Source: Chrysophaeum taylorii (taxonomy: Eukaryota > Sar > Pelagophyceae > Pelagomonadales > Pelagomonadaceae). From it: DNA of 26,069 bases. The translations under genes were made by a program, and so were the position numbers. The DNA lies in NCBI GenBank assembly GCA_029834535.1, contig JAQMWT010000502.1:1-26069 (forward strand), in the 5' to 3' direction. Of this stretch, positions 17,429 through 26,069 are shown piece after piece. Under the pieces are notes generated by a model. The model did not search any database, was not told the DNA's origin, and was given only the letters and a program-made list of their open reading frames with translations. Position 1 is the first letter of the stretch; every line of letters starts with the position of its first letter.

Positions 17429-18230
17429 GCGGATGCCAAACGGCTCTAACAATGGATATATGACGCCATATGAAATGCTACATGAAACTCTCCCCCGTGT
17501 CGATTTTCTTCGTGTTTGGGGCTGTCCTGCTGCAATTCTTACTGGCGACAAATGGCTTCTACCAAAGCTATAACAGGTATCTTCATTGGGTATCCTCTCT
17601 GCCGGCCCTGGATATCGCATATTGCTTCAACGCGCCACTGGTCCGTCATCCACACCTCGATTGACGTTGTTTTTGACGAAAATTTTGCTATGCGTAAGTC
17701 TCTGTCCTCCAACCCCTCCTCCGCCTCTTGTGGATTCTCGTTTTCCTGACTTATTTTATTATGACCCTCGTTTATCTTCCGCTGTTGCTCCCTTGTCTTC
17801 TGTTTTGATGCTCAGGAGCCGGCCTTATCGGGACTGATCACCCCTGAAACAATACCACAACCGTCAACGGACAATACGAAACGTGCACCATTACGTCGAG
17901 CCAAACGGGGCCGACCGCGCAAAGTCGACCAAAGCGCATTACAAAAACCAACAAACTACTGTCATGCTGGCGTTTGTCAACAACGCAATGTCGATTCTGT
18001 TTCATCCTGTCACAATGTCAATTCTGTTTCCTCTGTCGCTTCTGTTTCCTCCTGTCACTCTTTGTATGTCTCTTATTCTAGCTTTCGTTTGTTAGTTCAT
18101 TATGTCTTCCTTCCCCTTTGTTTAGCTAACACCCTTGTTGATCCCCATGCACATGTTTATTACTCTGCTTCCGAAGAAACCTCTCAGTATTCATACATTG
18201 ACGAACAACATTACTTCCACCCATTTACGT
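17429..18230 (+). pseudogene. Copia integrase C-terminus and linker, heavily frameshifted
   Basis: Pieces of the usual copia sequence can be followed through three frames: GYMTPYEMLHETLPRVDFLR and WGCPAAILTGDKW (17452-17560), AITGIFIGYPL (17538-17605), GPGYRILLQRATGPS (17602-17650) and SIDVVFDENFAMR (17657-17697). The stretch from 17750 to 18230 corresponds to the variable linker before RT and has no continuous frame. Confidence 0.7.
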
Positions 18231-19090
18231 GAAGCTTTAGCTCGACCAATCCTGAGCGTCCTGGCTGGTTGCAAGCCATCGCCAAAGAATATCATCTCTT
18301 GGTCAGCTTGGTTGCTGGGATGTTGTTCGCCTTCCTTCGACTTTTCTGGCAACATTTGTACCCTCAAGTGGATCCTCCGCAAGAAGTATGACTCTGGCCG
18401 CTTCAAATCGTACAAGGCTCGCCTCGTTGTCCGCGGTTACACCCAGGTTCACGGCATTGATTATCATGACACCTACTCGCCGGTTGCCAACATCGTCACG
18501 ATCCGTTTCTTTCTAACCTTTGTCGCTGTTCATGACTGGGATTTGCACAAGTTGGATGTCAGCTCCGCTTTTATCCAAGCTCCCATTGACGAAGACATCT
18601 ATGTCTGGCCACCCGAAGGCTATGCTCCTCGCCAACCCACCGATGGTTCCAAAATCGTTTACAAGCTCCGTCGCTCTTGGTATGGTTGCAAACAAGCTTG
18701 TCGCAATTGGTGGCTTTATTTGGAACGCTTCCTTCTCAATGATTGTGGCTTCGTCCGCGGATCTGGTGACACTTGCCATTACAAGCTCGTACTTAATTCT
18801 ACCGTTGTCCTACGTCTCGTTCTTGTCGTTGATGATCTTCTTGTGGCGCACCCTCGTCATTGCATTGGCCATTACCAAGCCTTTTTCCTCCGTTTCCGCG
18901 CTTTCACTGACGTCAATGAACTTGATCTCACCACTTACGTTGGTCTTCGCATTACGCGTGATCGCCCTAGGAGAACCCTCACTCTTGACCAATCCCATGC
19001 TATCCGTGAAATCCTTACCGAACATCGCTTCATCAACAGTAAACCCGAACTCACTCCCGCTCCCAAAGTCTTCATCTTTCTGCGGCTGAT
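18231..19090 (+). pseudogene. Copia reverse transcriptase (RVT_2)
   Basis: The open frame runs from 18135 to 19181; recognisable RT begins about 18370 with WILRKKYDSGRFKSYKARLV. Next come GIDYHDTYSPVANIVTIRF, KLDVSSAFIQAPIDEDIYVW (first catalytic Asp in LDVSSAF), PEGYAP, KLRRSWYGCKQACRNWW, and LVVDDLLVA at about 18817-18843. The usual YVDD is VVDD here, so the Tyr before the catalytic Asp pair is replaced by Val. TYVGLRITRD follows. The frame is lost at about 19070-19120, where RNase H continues in another frame. Confidence 0.88.
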
Positions 19091-19123
19091 TGTCCTGCTC
19101 CTGGTTCTCCAGATCACATCTTC

Positions 19124-19792
19124 ATGGCGCGCATCCCTTTTCGCCGTATTGTTGGCTGTGTCCTCTTCATCTCCATCATGACTCGCCCTGATATCACTTG
19201 GTCCGTCAATCAGTGTGCGCGTTTTTCCCACAATCCTGGTAAACCCCACTGGCACGCTTTATCCCACACTCTGCGTTATCTCAACGGTTCTCAGGATCTT
19301 GCCCTTATTCTTGGTCGCGATTCTACCCTTCGTCTCTGTGGTTATTCCGACTCCAGCTGGGCCGACGACCCTGATGACCGCCACTCCACAACTGGTTTTT
19401 GTTTTCTCCTTGCTGGCTCTATGATAGCCTACTGCTCCCGCTCGCAGTACTTACTTGCTCGCTCTTCTTTTGAAGCTGAATTGCTCGCTCTTTACGCTGC
19501 TACTGCTGAACTCTCTTGGCTTCTCAAACTTTTTGATGACTTTGATCTCCCTCGTCACACGGTCCCAATGTATGTCGATAATAGCACCACCGTCACCCAA
19601 GTCCGTCTCCAATGTCTCACACGGCGCACCCGCCATATTGACATTCGCTTTTATAGTACCGCCGAATATCATCGCAACCACATCATTGATCTCAAGCACA
19701 TTCTCCGCCTTCACAATCTTAGCGACATTTTCACCCGCAGTACGGAAGCTCCTTCCTTCCTCCGGCTTCGTGCTCTTTACCTCACTTCGTGA
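19124..19792 (+). pseudogene. Copia RNase H and C-terminus
   Basis: PFRRIVGCVLFISIMTRPDI leads into the connection domain, then GYSDSSWADDPDDRHSTTGF (first RNase H Asp), SSFEAELLALYAATAELSWL (Glu) and MYVDNSTTV (Asp), with RTRHIDIRFYSTAEY near the end. All are at copia-like spacing. This part is open throughout, with a stop at 19790-19792. It is a separate ORF only because of the upstream frameshift. Confidence 0.88.
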
Positions 19793-19864
19793 TCTTCGCC
19801 CTGATCTCTGTTGTTTCTTTCTTGCCACAATGCCTCTATTGACGTCTTCCTCAAAGCTTCTCCT

Positions 19865-19967
19865 CTGTGAGCGTCTCACTTACCCCTTTCTCCTTTTCTT
19901 TCTTTTCCAGCACCTGTGTGAGGACCTCACTTACCCCTTTTTCCTTTTCTTTCTTTTCCAGCACCTG
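19865..19967 (+). repeat. 51-bp polypyrimidine duplication before the 3' LTR
   Basis: Two units of GTGAG..CTCACTTACCCCTTT + TTCTTTCTTTTCCAGCACC lie at about 19868-19917 and 19919-19967. The first bases of each unit and the start of the LTR itself (GTGAGG...CACTTACCCCTG) are alike, so the LTR edge looks like a third member. The strand expected to carry the polypurine tract is pyrimidine-rich here. Confidence 0.8.
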
Positions 19968-20073
19968 TGTGAGGAAGCTATGACACTTACCCCTGCACCA
20001 CGTATCACCACGTATCCAGTATCCCTACGTCTTTCTCTTATCGCTAGTCTAACGCCTCATTCCAGTCGTAACA
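19968..20073 (+). repeat. 3' LTR of the copia element (106 bp)
   Basis: Matches 14708-14803, with a 10-bp tandem duplication ACCACGTATC that accounts for the length difference, plus a few substitutions (for example ATTCACTT versus TTTCTCTT). The differences mean that the element is not newly inserted. Confidence 0.88.
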
Positions 20074-20317
20074 CCGTCGGTTTGTGTGGCTGAGGGCGGA
20101 ATTAGTGACTTGACCTAACTTTCGAGAAATCGACAATTTTTTTTTTGTTTTGTGTAGGTTTCCATACATGTGACGATGCAAGCGGGAGATCAGAGAAGGG
20201 GCTGTTTGCCCGCTAAGCACCGTCCTTGCGCCAGTGGACGCGCCTAGTCTTGCCCTTCATGACTGACGCGTTCGCTCAAAACTATAAGTGCGTATTAATA
20301 CCGCCCTTCGATTCCAC
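20074..20317. other. Intergenic segment
   Basis: Contains a T9 run at about 20139-20148 and no convincing ORF. I see nothing else. Confidence 0.5.
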
Positions 20318-20890
20318 TCAGCCACATGTGTGAGTAGTCACACATTTAGCGTCATTAAGAAGGGCTAACGCCGGGGGCTGTTGATGGTGGGCTATCCGTT
20401 TAGTGTCGAACATACCGCGAGTTGTAGAAGGCGGCTGCATTCTGACTGCATCGACGTGCACGATCTCGTACTGCCGATGTCCATCAACGATCTTCTCTCT
20501 CACGACCTCTCGAAAGTGCGACGTTCGCGGCTTTCGAGGAGGTCCTCGTCGTCGTTCGAGTATTCGAGCGAAGTTACCTTGGCATCGCGAGCGATGTGGA
20601 TCGTCTCGTATGTTTCGATGGGATCGCGAACGAAACAAGATCCGCAGACGCGATCATTTCGGGCGAATTGCTCGCGCGCGGTCTTGAAGGCGTCGTGACA
20701 GGCGAGTTTGACGTCGTCGTCCGTCCACGCAGCCAAAATGTTGAAGATCAGGCCGGCAATTTCGAACAGAGAGAGGCGTCAACCAATTGCTGCAAGAAGT
20801 CTGCGCGTTCGTCGACCTAGCCAAGTTCGACGGGGCTCGCTGGTGCGCGAGTTCCTGAGGCGTCGCCATCATTTCTTCGAGGCTTTCTTT
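20318..20890 (-). pseudogene. Remnant of an unrecognised protein-coding gene
   Basis: A coherent protein can be followed on the minus strand through frame changes. ADFLQQLVDASL lies near 20770-20805, then AGLIFNILAAWTDDDVKLAC and CGSCFVRDPIETYETIHIAR in the frame of the 20500-20736 stretch. Next is SLEYSNDDEDLLESRERR, and then, after a shift near 20505, EVVREKIVDGHRQYEIVHVD and beyond to about 20330. An extra CT in the CTCTCTCTG run near 20780 explains one break. Codon choice is GC-rich as in the cellular genes, so it was probably a host gene or an old captured gene. I do not recognise the family. An 8-bp hairpin ATGTGTGA/TCACACAT (20326-20333, 20338-20345) lies at its low-coordinate end. Confidence 0.45.
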
Positions 20891-21235
20891 CCATCGGTTC
20901 TTGGAATTTTTGGACCGTTGAAGGCCTTCAACGACTTTGAACCTTCAACGTTGTGGGAACCTTGCTCAAACATGCCACTAGTAACGTCTAGTTATATACC
21001 TGAACAAACCGAACGTTTGTGTACTTTATTATACTATTTTGCTGCTATTTTCAACGGCTAGTTCATAGATATGTAGACGGATTATTATTCAATTCGTACA
21101 CGCTGTTATTATTATTAATGCAACTCGATCAACAGGATTATTATTATTATTATTATTATACTGTACAAGTACTGTAGATAGTAATGAGTTCCAATGATAA
21201 TAATAATAAGAGGGGAAGCGCTACTGTATTGCGAA
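20891..21235 (+). promoter_or_regulatory. AT-rich upstream region of the Sel1-repeat gene
   Basis: Low GC just before the gene. It has an ATT microsatellite at 21137-21161 and an oppositely oriented TAA run at 21196-21210, which could pair. A block near 21075-21140 (GATTATTATTCAATTCGT ... ATCAACAGGATT) resembles 12371-12412. Promoter function is inferred from position only; no clear TATA box is placed. Confidence 0.4.
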
Positions 21236-24031
21236 ATGGTGGGCCTTCTTCTTTTCGTTGTTGGTGCGACGGGGAATCGGGTGGTCGTGGATCGCGAGGT
21301 CGTGTGCGCGTACGAGGCCGTCCGCGCGACGTGGGAGGCCAGCGTGCCGAGCACCCTCGAGCTCCTCGACAACGCGAGCCGGTCTGTTGCCGTCGTCGAT
21401 AGGCTGAGCGAATACTTGGTTGTTGGAGCGGGGGGCGGCCCCCCGAGGGTCGGGGGCGCGGTGTGGTATCCCGAGACGGGTGTCCTCGAGATCTTGTTCG
21501 ACGAGGAGACGAACGCGCCGGCGCTGAGCGAAAACGCGTGGGCGAGAGCTGTTCGACTCGAGCCGGCGGCGTCGGGTACATTCGGTTGGCGAGACCCGAG
21601 GAGGCTCGAGGTTGTGGTCGCGGACGCGGGGCGCATCGACGCAGCCGCCCGCGACGGGAGCCTGGAGGTTGTGGTCGGCGCGATCGGGTCAAAAACGGTC
21701 CGGGTTGGGCCCCCGGGCGCGTACCAGCTCGGCGTCGCGCGTGCCGGGCGGACGACGGCGTCGGCGAGGCTGGTCGTCGAAGAATGCGGCGACGAGGTTG
21801 TGGTGCACGAGACCGTTCCCTCGCGCAGTAGTAGTAGTAGAGAGCCGTTCTTCGAGGTTGGGGGCGTGGTGGCGACGCCGGGGACGGCAGGTCTCAAAGT
21901 GCGGGTTCCGAGCGTCGAGTTCTCGGCGAGCTTTTGGTTTTGCCCGATCGAGGGGCCGACGGGGAACCATCGCGCCCTGTTTTTCAAGGGGGATCCCCAG
22001 AGGTACGGGGGCCAGCGGACCCCGAGCGCGTGGCTGCTCCCGTTCTCCGACGGCATCGCGCTCCGCGCGAGCACGGCAACGGAAACGGACGTCGGCGTCG
22101 ACGCGGAAAATCGGGCAACGCCCGGCCGGTTCTCGCACCTCTGCTTTAGCTTCTCCAACGCGAGCTACGAGCTGTTCGTGGATGGCCGGCGCGTCGCGGG
22201 CTTTAAGGCGGCGATGTTCGGTTCCTTCCTTCCAAACGACGCCGAGCTGTCGCTGTTCAAGGACCCCGAGCGCCCGGGCGTTCGCGGATTGGCGTCCGAC
22301 GTAAAGCTGTGGCCGTTCGCGATGGATGCGGCGGCCGCGGCCGCCGAGTTTCGCGCCAGCCGCGAAAAAAACGCGCTCCTCCGCGAGGCGATCGAGAACG
22401 AAAGAGGTTTGTTTTCGACCGCCGAACAAGAAAAAGACGAGCCGTCGCCGCCGCCGCTCCGAGGGGTTTCGGAGGAGGACCCGTGCGCGCGCTTGGCGCT
22501 GTTGGAGGCGCGCGCCGACTCGGACGCAAAGCGGCGCGCGGCCGAAATCGTGTTGTACGGGAGCGAGCGCGACCGACCGTACCGCCCCGCGTCGTGCCTG
22601 CCGCCGCCCAACGCGACGCGCGCCGTGGAGCTCCTCGCGGACGGCCGGGACGGTGCGGCCAAACGGACGCTGGCCGTTCTGTACCTCTCGGGGCGAGTCG
22701 CCGACGCGACCTCGCTTCGAGGACTCGCGCTCGCGCACGCGGCGGCTTCCCTGGGGGACGCGCGCGCGGCCTTGATGCTCGCGACGCGATACGAAAGGGG
22801 CTGGGGCGTGGCCGCTTCGAAGGCAACGGCGGCGTGGTACGCTCGGCTCGCGGCGACGACCGCCCGCGCAGAGTTTCACACTCCGGGCCGTCAGACGCGC
22901 GTCGAGGTCGACGCGCTCTCGGACGCGCGCCGCGACAAGGCCGAAATCGCGCAGCGCGGCGAGGACGACGCGATGATGGCGGCCCAGGTGTCGCGCGCCG
23001 AGAGCGGCGACGTCGACGCGTTGGTAGCCACGGGGGACCTCCTCTACTGGGGCGGCCGCGGCTTGGCGAGAGACCATCCCCGGGCTCGGCGCTACTTTGA
23101 GCGCGCTGCCAACGCCGGCCACGCTCACGCCCAGTACCTCTACGCCTCGATGCTCCTGCGAGGCGAGGGCGGCGAAGCGGACCACGGGACGGCGATTCAA
23201 TTCCTAGAGCGCGCGGCCCGAAGCGGCTCGGTTCGGGCTCTTAACGGACTCGGCTACGAGTACTTTTACGGCCACCACCACCTCCCCAAGAACTTGAGCA
23301 AGGCCTACCTTTACTTTTCCGAGGCGGCGCGCCTCGAGCCCGACGGCGATTCCCTCTTCAACGCGGCCCACTGCCTCCACCACGGCCTCGGCGTTTCGCG
23401 AGACTCGGACCGAGCGGCGTCTTTTTACGAAAAGGCGGCCCGCGCGGGTCATTTCGACGCGGCCTTCGAGCTCGCCACCCTCAAGTACCCCGATGAGAGC
23501 TCCCTCTCGTATTTTATGTCGTGCGCCCGCGCGGGCTGGCTGGCCAACGACCTCCGCGACGGTTTCGAGCGCTACCTCGCCGCCGACTACGAACGCGCTC
23601 TCTATTGGTACGCCGAAGCCTCCGAAACCAACGCGCACGCCGTCGCCCACGCCAACGCGGCCTGGCTCGTAGAGCGCAAACTCGCGACCGGCCTCGATCC
23701 ACGTCTCTACCGCCGCCGCAAAGCCGAGCTATCCGACTTTCGAGACCCGGTCGACCTCAAAGCACTCGGCGACGCGTGCGCGTTCCACGACGACAAGACC
23801 CAGGCCCTCCGCTGGTATGCCCGCGCCGATACTCCCGACGCTCTCTTCTCGATGGCCGACATCCACGCGACTTTGGGCGCCTACGACACGGCGCGTCGTC
23901 TCTACGACATGGCGGCCGCCCGAGACCCCGACAACTACCACGCGCGCCTCGCTGCCATCCTCGCTAAACTCCACGTTTTCTTCAGAGGGAGAATCTTCTC
24001 GCGGTGGTGGTGGTGGTGGTGGTGGTTTTGA
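21236..24031 (+). CDS. Secretory-pathway protein with LamG-like domain and Sel1 repeats (SEL1L3-like layout)
   Basis: 931 residues from the ATG at 21236 (GCGAAATGG, good context). An upstream in-frame ATG at 21194 is followed by ATA codons from a TAA microsatellite and is less likely. MVGLLLFVVGATG looks like a signal peptide. A concanavalin/LamG-like domain lies at about 225-370 (FSASFWFCPIEG, ALFFKGD, FSHLCFSFSNASYELFVDGR). An acidic and Pro-rich linker follows. Sel1-type repeats occupy about 470-545 (GDARAALMLATRYERGWGV) and 590-750 (GHAHAQYLYASMLLRGEGG, ALNGLGYEYFYGHH, NAAHCLHHGLGVSRD, AASFYEKAARAGHFDAAFEL), with TPR/Sel1-like helices to about 900. Sel1 repeats are adaptor scaffolds in ER quality control and other complexes. 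The layout resembles SEL1L3-type proteins; the role is inferred. The C-terminus ends in seven Trp codons from a TGG microsatellite, then Phe and stop. No TM anchor is obvious. Confidence 0.85.
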   Translation: MVGLLLFVVGATGNRVVVDREVVCAYEAVRATWEASVPSTLELLDNASRSVAVVDRLSEYLVVGAGGGPPRVGGAVWYPETGVLEILFDEETNAPALSENAWARAVRLEPAASGTFGWRDPRRLEVVVADAGRIDAAARDGSLEVVVGAIGSKTVRVGPPGAYQLGVARAGRTTASARLVVEECGDEVVVHETVPSRSSSSREPFFEVGGVVATPGTAGLKVRVPSVEFSASFWFCPIEGPTGNHRALFFKGDPQRYGGQRTPSAWLLPFSDGIALRASTATETDVGVDAENRATPGRFSHLCFSFSNASYELFVDGRRVAGFKAAMFGSFLPNDAELSLFKDPERPGVRGLASDVKLWPFAMDAAAAAAEFRASREKNALLREAIENERGLFSTAEQEKDEPSPPPLRGVSEEDPCARLALLEARADSDAKRRAAEIVLYGSERDRPYRPASCLPPPNATRAVELLADGRDGAAKRTLAVLYLSGRVADATSLRGLALAHAAASLGDARAALMLATRYERGWGVAASKATAAWYARLAATTARAEFHTPGRQTRVEVDALSDARRDKAEIAQRGEDDAMMAAQVSRAESGDVDALVATGDLLYWGGRGLARDHPRARRYFERAANAGHAHAQYLYASMLLRGEGGEADHGTAIQFLERAARSGSVRALNGLGYEYFYGHHHLPKNLSKAYLYFSEAARLEPDGDSLFNAAHCLHHGLGVSRDSDRAASFYEKAARAGHFDAAFELATLKYPDESSLSYFMSCARAGWLANDLRDGFERYLAADYERALYWYAEASETNAHAVAHANAAWLVERKLATGLDPRLYRRRKAELSDFRDPVDLKALGDACAFHDDKTQALRWYARADTPDALFSMADIHATLGAYDTARRLYDMAAARDPDNYHARLAAILAKLHVFFRGRIFSRWWWWWWWF
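24008..24028 (+). repeat. TGG microsatellite coding for poly-Trp
   Basis: Seven TGG triplets directly before TTT and the stop codon TGA of the Sel1-repeat gene. Length change of the repeat by whole units would alter only the Trp count. Confidence 0.9.
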
Positions 24032-24054
24032 TTCTTTTTCTCTCGTCTTATAAA

Positions 24055-24065
24055 AATAAAATAAA
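24055..24065 (+). terminator. Polyadenylation signals of the Sel1-repeat gene
   Basis: Two overlapping AATAAA hexamers (24055-24060 and 24060-24065) start about 23 bp after the stop codon. The Helitron satellite begins within a few bases, so cleavage probably occurs inside satellite sequence. Confidence 0.6.
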
Positions 24066-24499
24066 ATGAGCCGTAGACGGCTTGGAGGATCACTGTCTGG
24101 CTCTCGCGCCTACCTGATCCTTACTCTCGCGCCTACCTGATCCTTACCCTAAATCGAGGGACAAACAGGCAGACAGACAGACAAACATCTGTCGATTAGT
24201 AGTTAGGACAAGTGCAGGCCAGTAAGTTCACCTAGTCCCAATCTCTAACCCCAGTAAGTTCACCTGGTCCCAGTAAGTTCACCTAGTCCAAATCTCTAAC
24301 CCCAGTAAGTTCGGCGTAAACCCACTCGTGCTCACATGCACTCACCCCACTCTCCTCGACTCGTCGCTCTCATCCGCCAATCTAAGCTGCTTTGATCCGT
24401 ACACGCCGCTACCTTGAGTTCTAAAAACCCCAGTAAGTTCACCTGGTCCCAGTAAGTTCACCTGGTCACATTCACTATCCCAGTCTCAAACCCACTAAA

Positions 24500-25054
24500 G
24501 TTCATCGGTACGCCGGGGTGGTCGGGAGTGGAGTCGTCGACTCAGAAGAGGATATCCTCGGGGTTGCCGATCGACAGAGAGCCACGTAGAGCTGGACGTG
24601 GCAGAAGACGGGCTTGGGCAAGAGGACGCCGACCTCGCGGGGCGTCTGGCCCTGGCTCTTGTTGATCGTTTGGCGTCGGCGGGCCTTACGGGATACAGGT
24701 TGGAGGAGCCTCGGTGACAACGACACGATCGATCATGTATCTGGTACCGTTGCAGTGGCCGTGCGACGGGTCGAGGTTGCGAAGACTTTAAGCTCGCGAT
24801 CAAAGTCAGCATGCCGTTGGTTGTCAGGGAGTTGAAAACTCGACTGTAAAGAGCGAGGCGTCGTCTTCCGACCCAACCTAGTCGGCCGAAAAGAACTCCG
24901 ACGCCTCGTCTCCGGGAAAAAAGGCCGCGGTCATGCGCGCGTTGTCAGCATCGACAACATCGTTTCGACGGGGCGTGAGAATGGCGCGCTGAAAGAGCCG
25001 CCGCGGGTCGTGGAAATAGTCTGCGAGGTCGCCGTAGACGGCTTGGAGGATCAC
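24500..25054 (-). pseudogene. Helitron Pif1-like helicase C-terminal fragment, copy 6
   Basis: As the other copies: LTLIASLKSSQPRP and the RAILTPRR region on one frame, TINKSQGQTPREVGV and PVFCHVQLYVALCR on another (24502-24726). It keeps the GAGGATATCCTCGGGG insert shared with copies 4 and 5. One A is missing from the A-run near 24920 compared with copies 1-3. Confidence 0.8.
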
Positions 25055-25120
25055 TGTCTGGCTCTCGCGCCTACCTGATCCTTACTCTCGCGCCTATCTG
25101 ATCCTTACCCTAAATCGAGG

Positions 25121-25164
<44 letters not shown>

Positions 25165-25454
25165 AACACAGTGCAGGCCAGTAAGTTCACCTACTCCTAT
25201 ACCCCAACCCCAGACCCCAGTTAAGTTCACCTAGTCCCAGTCTCAACCCCAGTAAATTGCGTGTAAAGCCCATCGGCTCACACCCGCCGCCCATAGCCAC
25301 GAGGCTCGTAAGCCCGCCAATCAAAGCTTTGGTCACACGCCGCCCACCTTTGAGTTGCCAAAACCCCAGTAAGTTCACCTGGTCTCAGTAGCGCGGTGCT
25401 GGTTCACTAGTACAATCTACGCTCGTGTTTCTGGTTCCAGTAAGTTCACCTGGT

Positions 25455-25947
25455 CGGGGTTGCCGATCGACAGAGAGCCACGTAGAGCTGGACGTAGCAG
25501 AAGACGGGCTTGGGCAAGAGGACGCCGACCTCGCGGGGCGTCTGGCCCTGGCTCTTGTTGATCGTTTGGCGTCGGCGGGCCTTAAGGGATACAGGTTGGA
25601 GGAGCCTCGGTGACAACGACACGATCGATCATGTATCTGGTACCGTTGCAGTGGCCGTGCGACGGGTCGAGGTTGCGAAGACTTTAAGCTCGCGATCAAA
25701 GTCAGCATGCCGTTGGTTGTCAGGGTTGAAAACTCGACTGTAAAGAGCGAGGCGTCGTCTTCCGACCCAACCTAGTCGGCCGAAAAGAACTCCGACGCCT
25801 CGTCTCCGGGAAAAAGGCCGCGGTCATGCGCGCGTTGTCAGCATCGACAACATCGTTTCGACGGGGCGTGAGAATGGCGCGCTGAAAGAGCCGCCGCGGG
25901 TCGTGGAAATAGTCTGCGAGGTCGCCGTAGACGGCTTGGAGGATCAC
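25455..25947 (-). pseudogene. Helitron Pif1-like helicase C-terminal fragment, copy 7
   Basis: Contains ILQAVYGDLADYF, RAILTPRRNDVVDADN and, in a second frame, the motif VI part. A further reduction of the A-run near 25811 and a 4-bp loss near 25725 (CAGGGTTGAAAAC) shift the frame compared with copy 6. The low-coordinate side is truncated and joined to minisatellite at about 25455. Confidence 0.78.
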
Positions 25948-26069
25948 TGTCTGGCTCTCGCGCCTACCTGATCCTTACTCTCGCGCCTACCTGATCCTTA
26001 CCCTAAATCGAGGGACAAACAAACAAACAGACAGACAGACAGACAAACATCTGTCGATTAGTAGTTAGG

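Larger units (their letters stand above)
14708..20073 (+). mobile_element. Ty1/copia LTR retrotransposon, decayed
   Basis: About 5.4 kb. It is bounded by short LTRs (14708-14803 and 19968-20073) that start TGTGAGG and end GTAACA. Internal order is Gag with zinc knuckle, protease, integrase, RT, RNase H, which is the copia order. The reading frame breaks at about 17140, several times at 17430-18230, and at about 19080. The five bases outside the LTRs (TACTT and CCGTC) do not match, so no target-site duplication is evident. GC content is lower than that of the surrounding cellular genes. Confidence 0.9.
24069..26069 (-). repeat. Helitron-derived satellite, right array
   Basis: The array starts with a cut unit at 24069 (GCCGTAGACGGCTTGG, the beginning of the helicase piece), followed by two units whose CAGAAGACGGG anchors lie 896 bp apart (24602, 25498). 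Orientation and the doubled 24-bp block match the left array. The array runs off the window end in the CATCTGTCGATTAGTAGTTAGG block. Confidence 0.9.

Noticed and set aside
21689..23200. 503-codon minus-strand open frame opposite the Sel1-repeat gene
   Set aside because: Arg-rich shadow of a GC-rich gene; the plus strand has clear domains.

Overview
The window is from a GC-rich nuclear genome of a microbial eukaryote. The genes that are clearly cellular are an SR-protein kinase and a large signal-peptide protein with LamG-like and Sel1 repeats. Both appear intronless, with Kozak-type starts and AATAAA signals rather than bacterial operon features. Helitron, Ty1/copia and LINE sequences fill most of the rest. 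An alga or stramenopile-like protist is my best guess, but this is inference from gene style and element types; no taxonomic marker such as rRNA is present.

Layout. (1) 1-2655: tandem satellite with a unit of about 1.04 kb, each unit carrying a decayed C-terminal piece of a Helitron Pif1-like helicase on the minus strand, a GTAAGTTCACCT minisatellite and a CAAA/CAGA microsatellite. (2) 2656-6857, plus strand: 5' half of a LINE, with a very long proline-rich ORF containing three IQ-like repeats and a RING-like finger, then the pre-RT region; the RT core is absent. (3) 7012-8797, minus strand: 5'-truncated 3' end of a LINE of the same general kind. (4) 8816-9740: a 148-bp near-perfect palindrome running into about 2.2 copies of a 378-bp tandem repeat with palindromic TATATATA blocks. 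(5) 9741-12332: the same Helitron satellite in the opposite orientation, with a second LINE 3' end inserted in its microsatellite. (6) 12333-13378: low-gene-density segment with direct repeats and one possible exon. (7) 13379-14629, minus: SRPK-family kinase, intact. (8) 14708-20073, plus: a Ty1/copia element with short LTRs and several frameshifts. (9) 20318-20890, minus: remnant of an unrecognised gene. (10) 21236-24031, plus: LamG-like/Sel1-repeat protein ending in a run of tryptophans. (11) 24069-26069: third Helitron satellite array, same orientation as the first.

Most interesting is the relation between the elements. Each LINE piece abuts the same short motif of the Helitron satellite (CGAGGGACA followed by CAAA/CAGA repeats) at its 5' side. 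The one insertion with both junctions visible lies entirely inside that microsatellite, in the same orientation relative to it. This suggests a LINE family that targets the microsatellite carried by a Helitron-derived satellite. The two cellular genes are islands between these arrays, and the copia element sits only 78 bp upstream of the kinase start codon.
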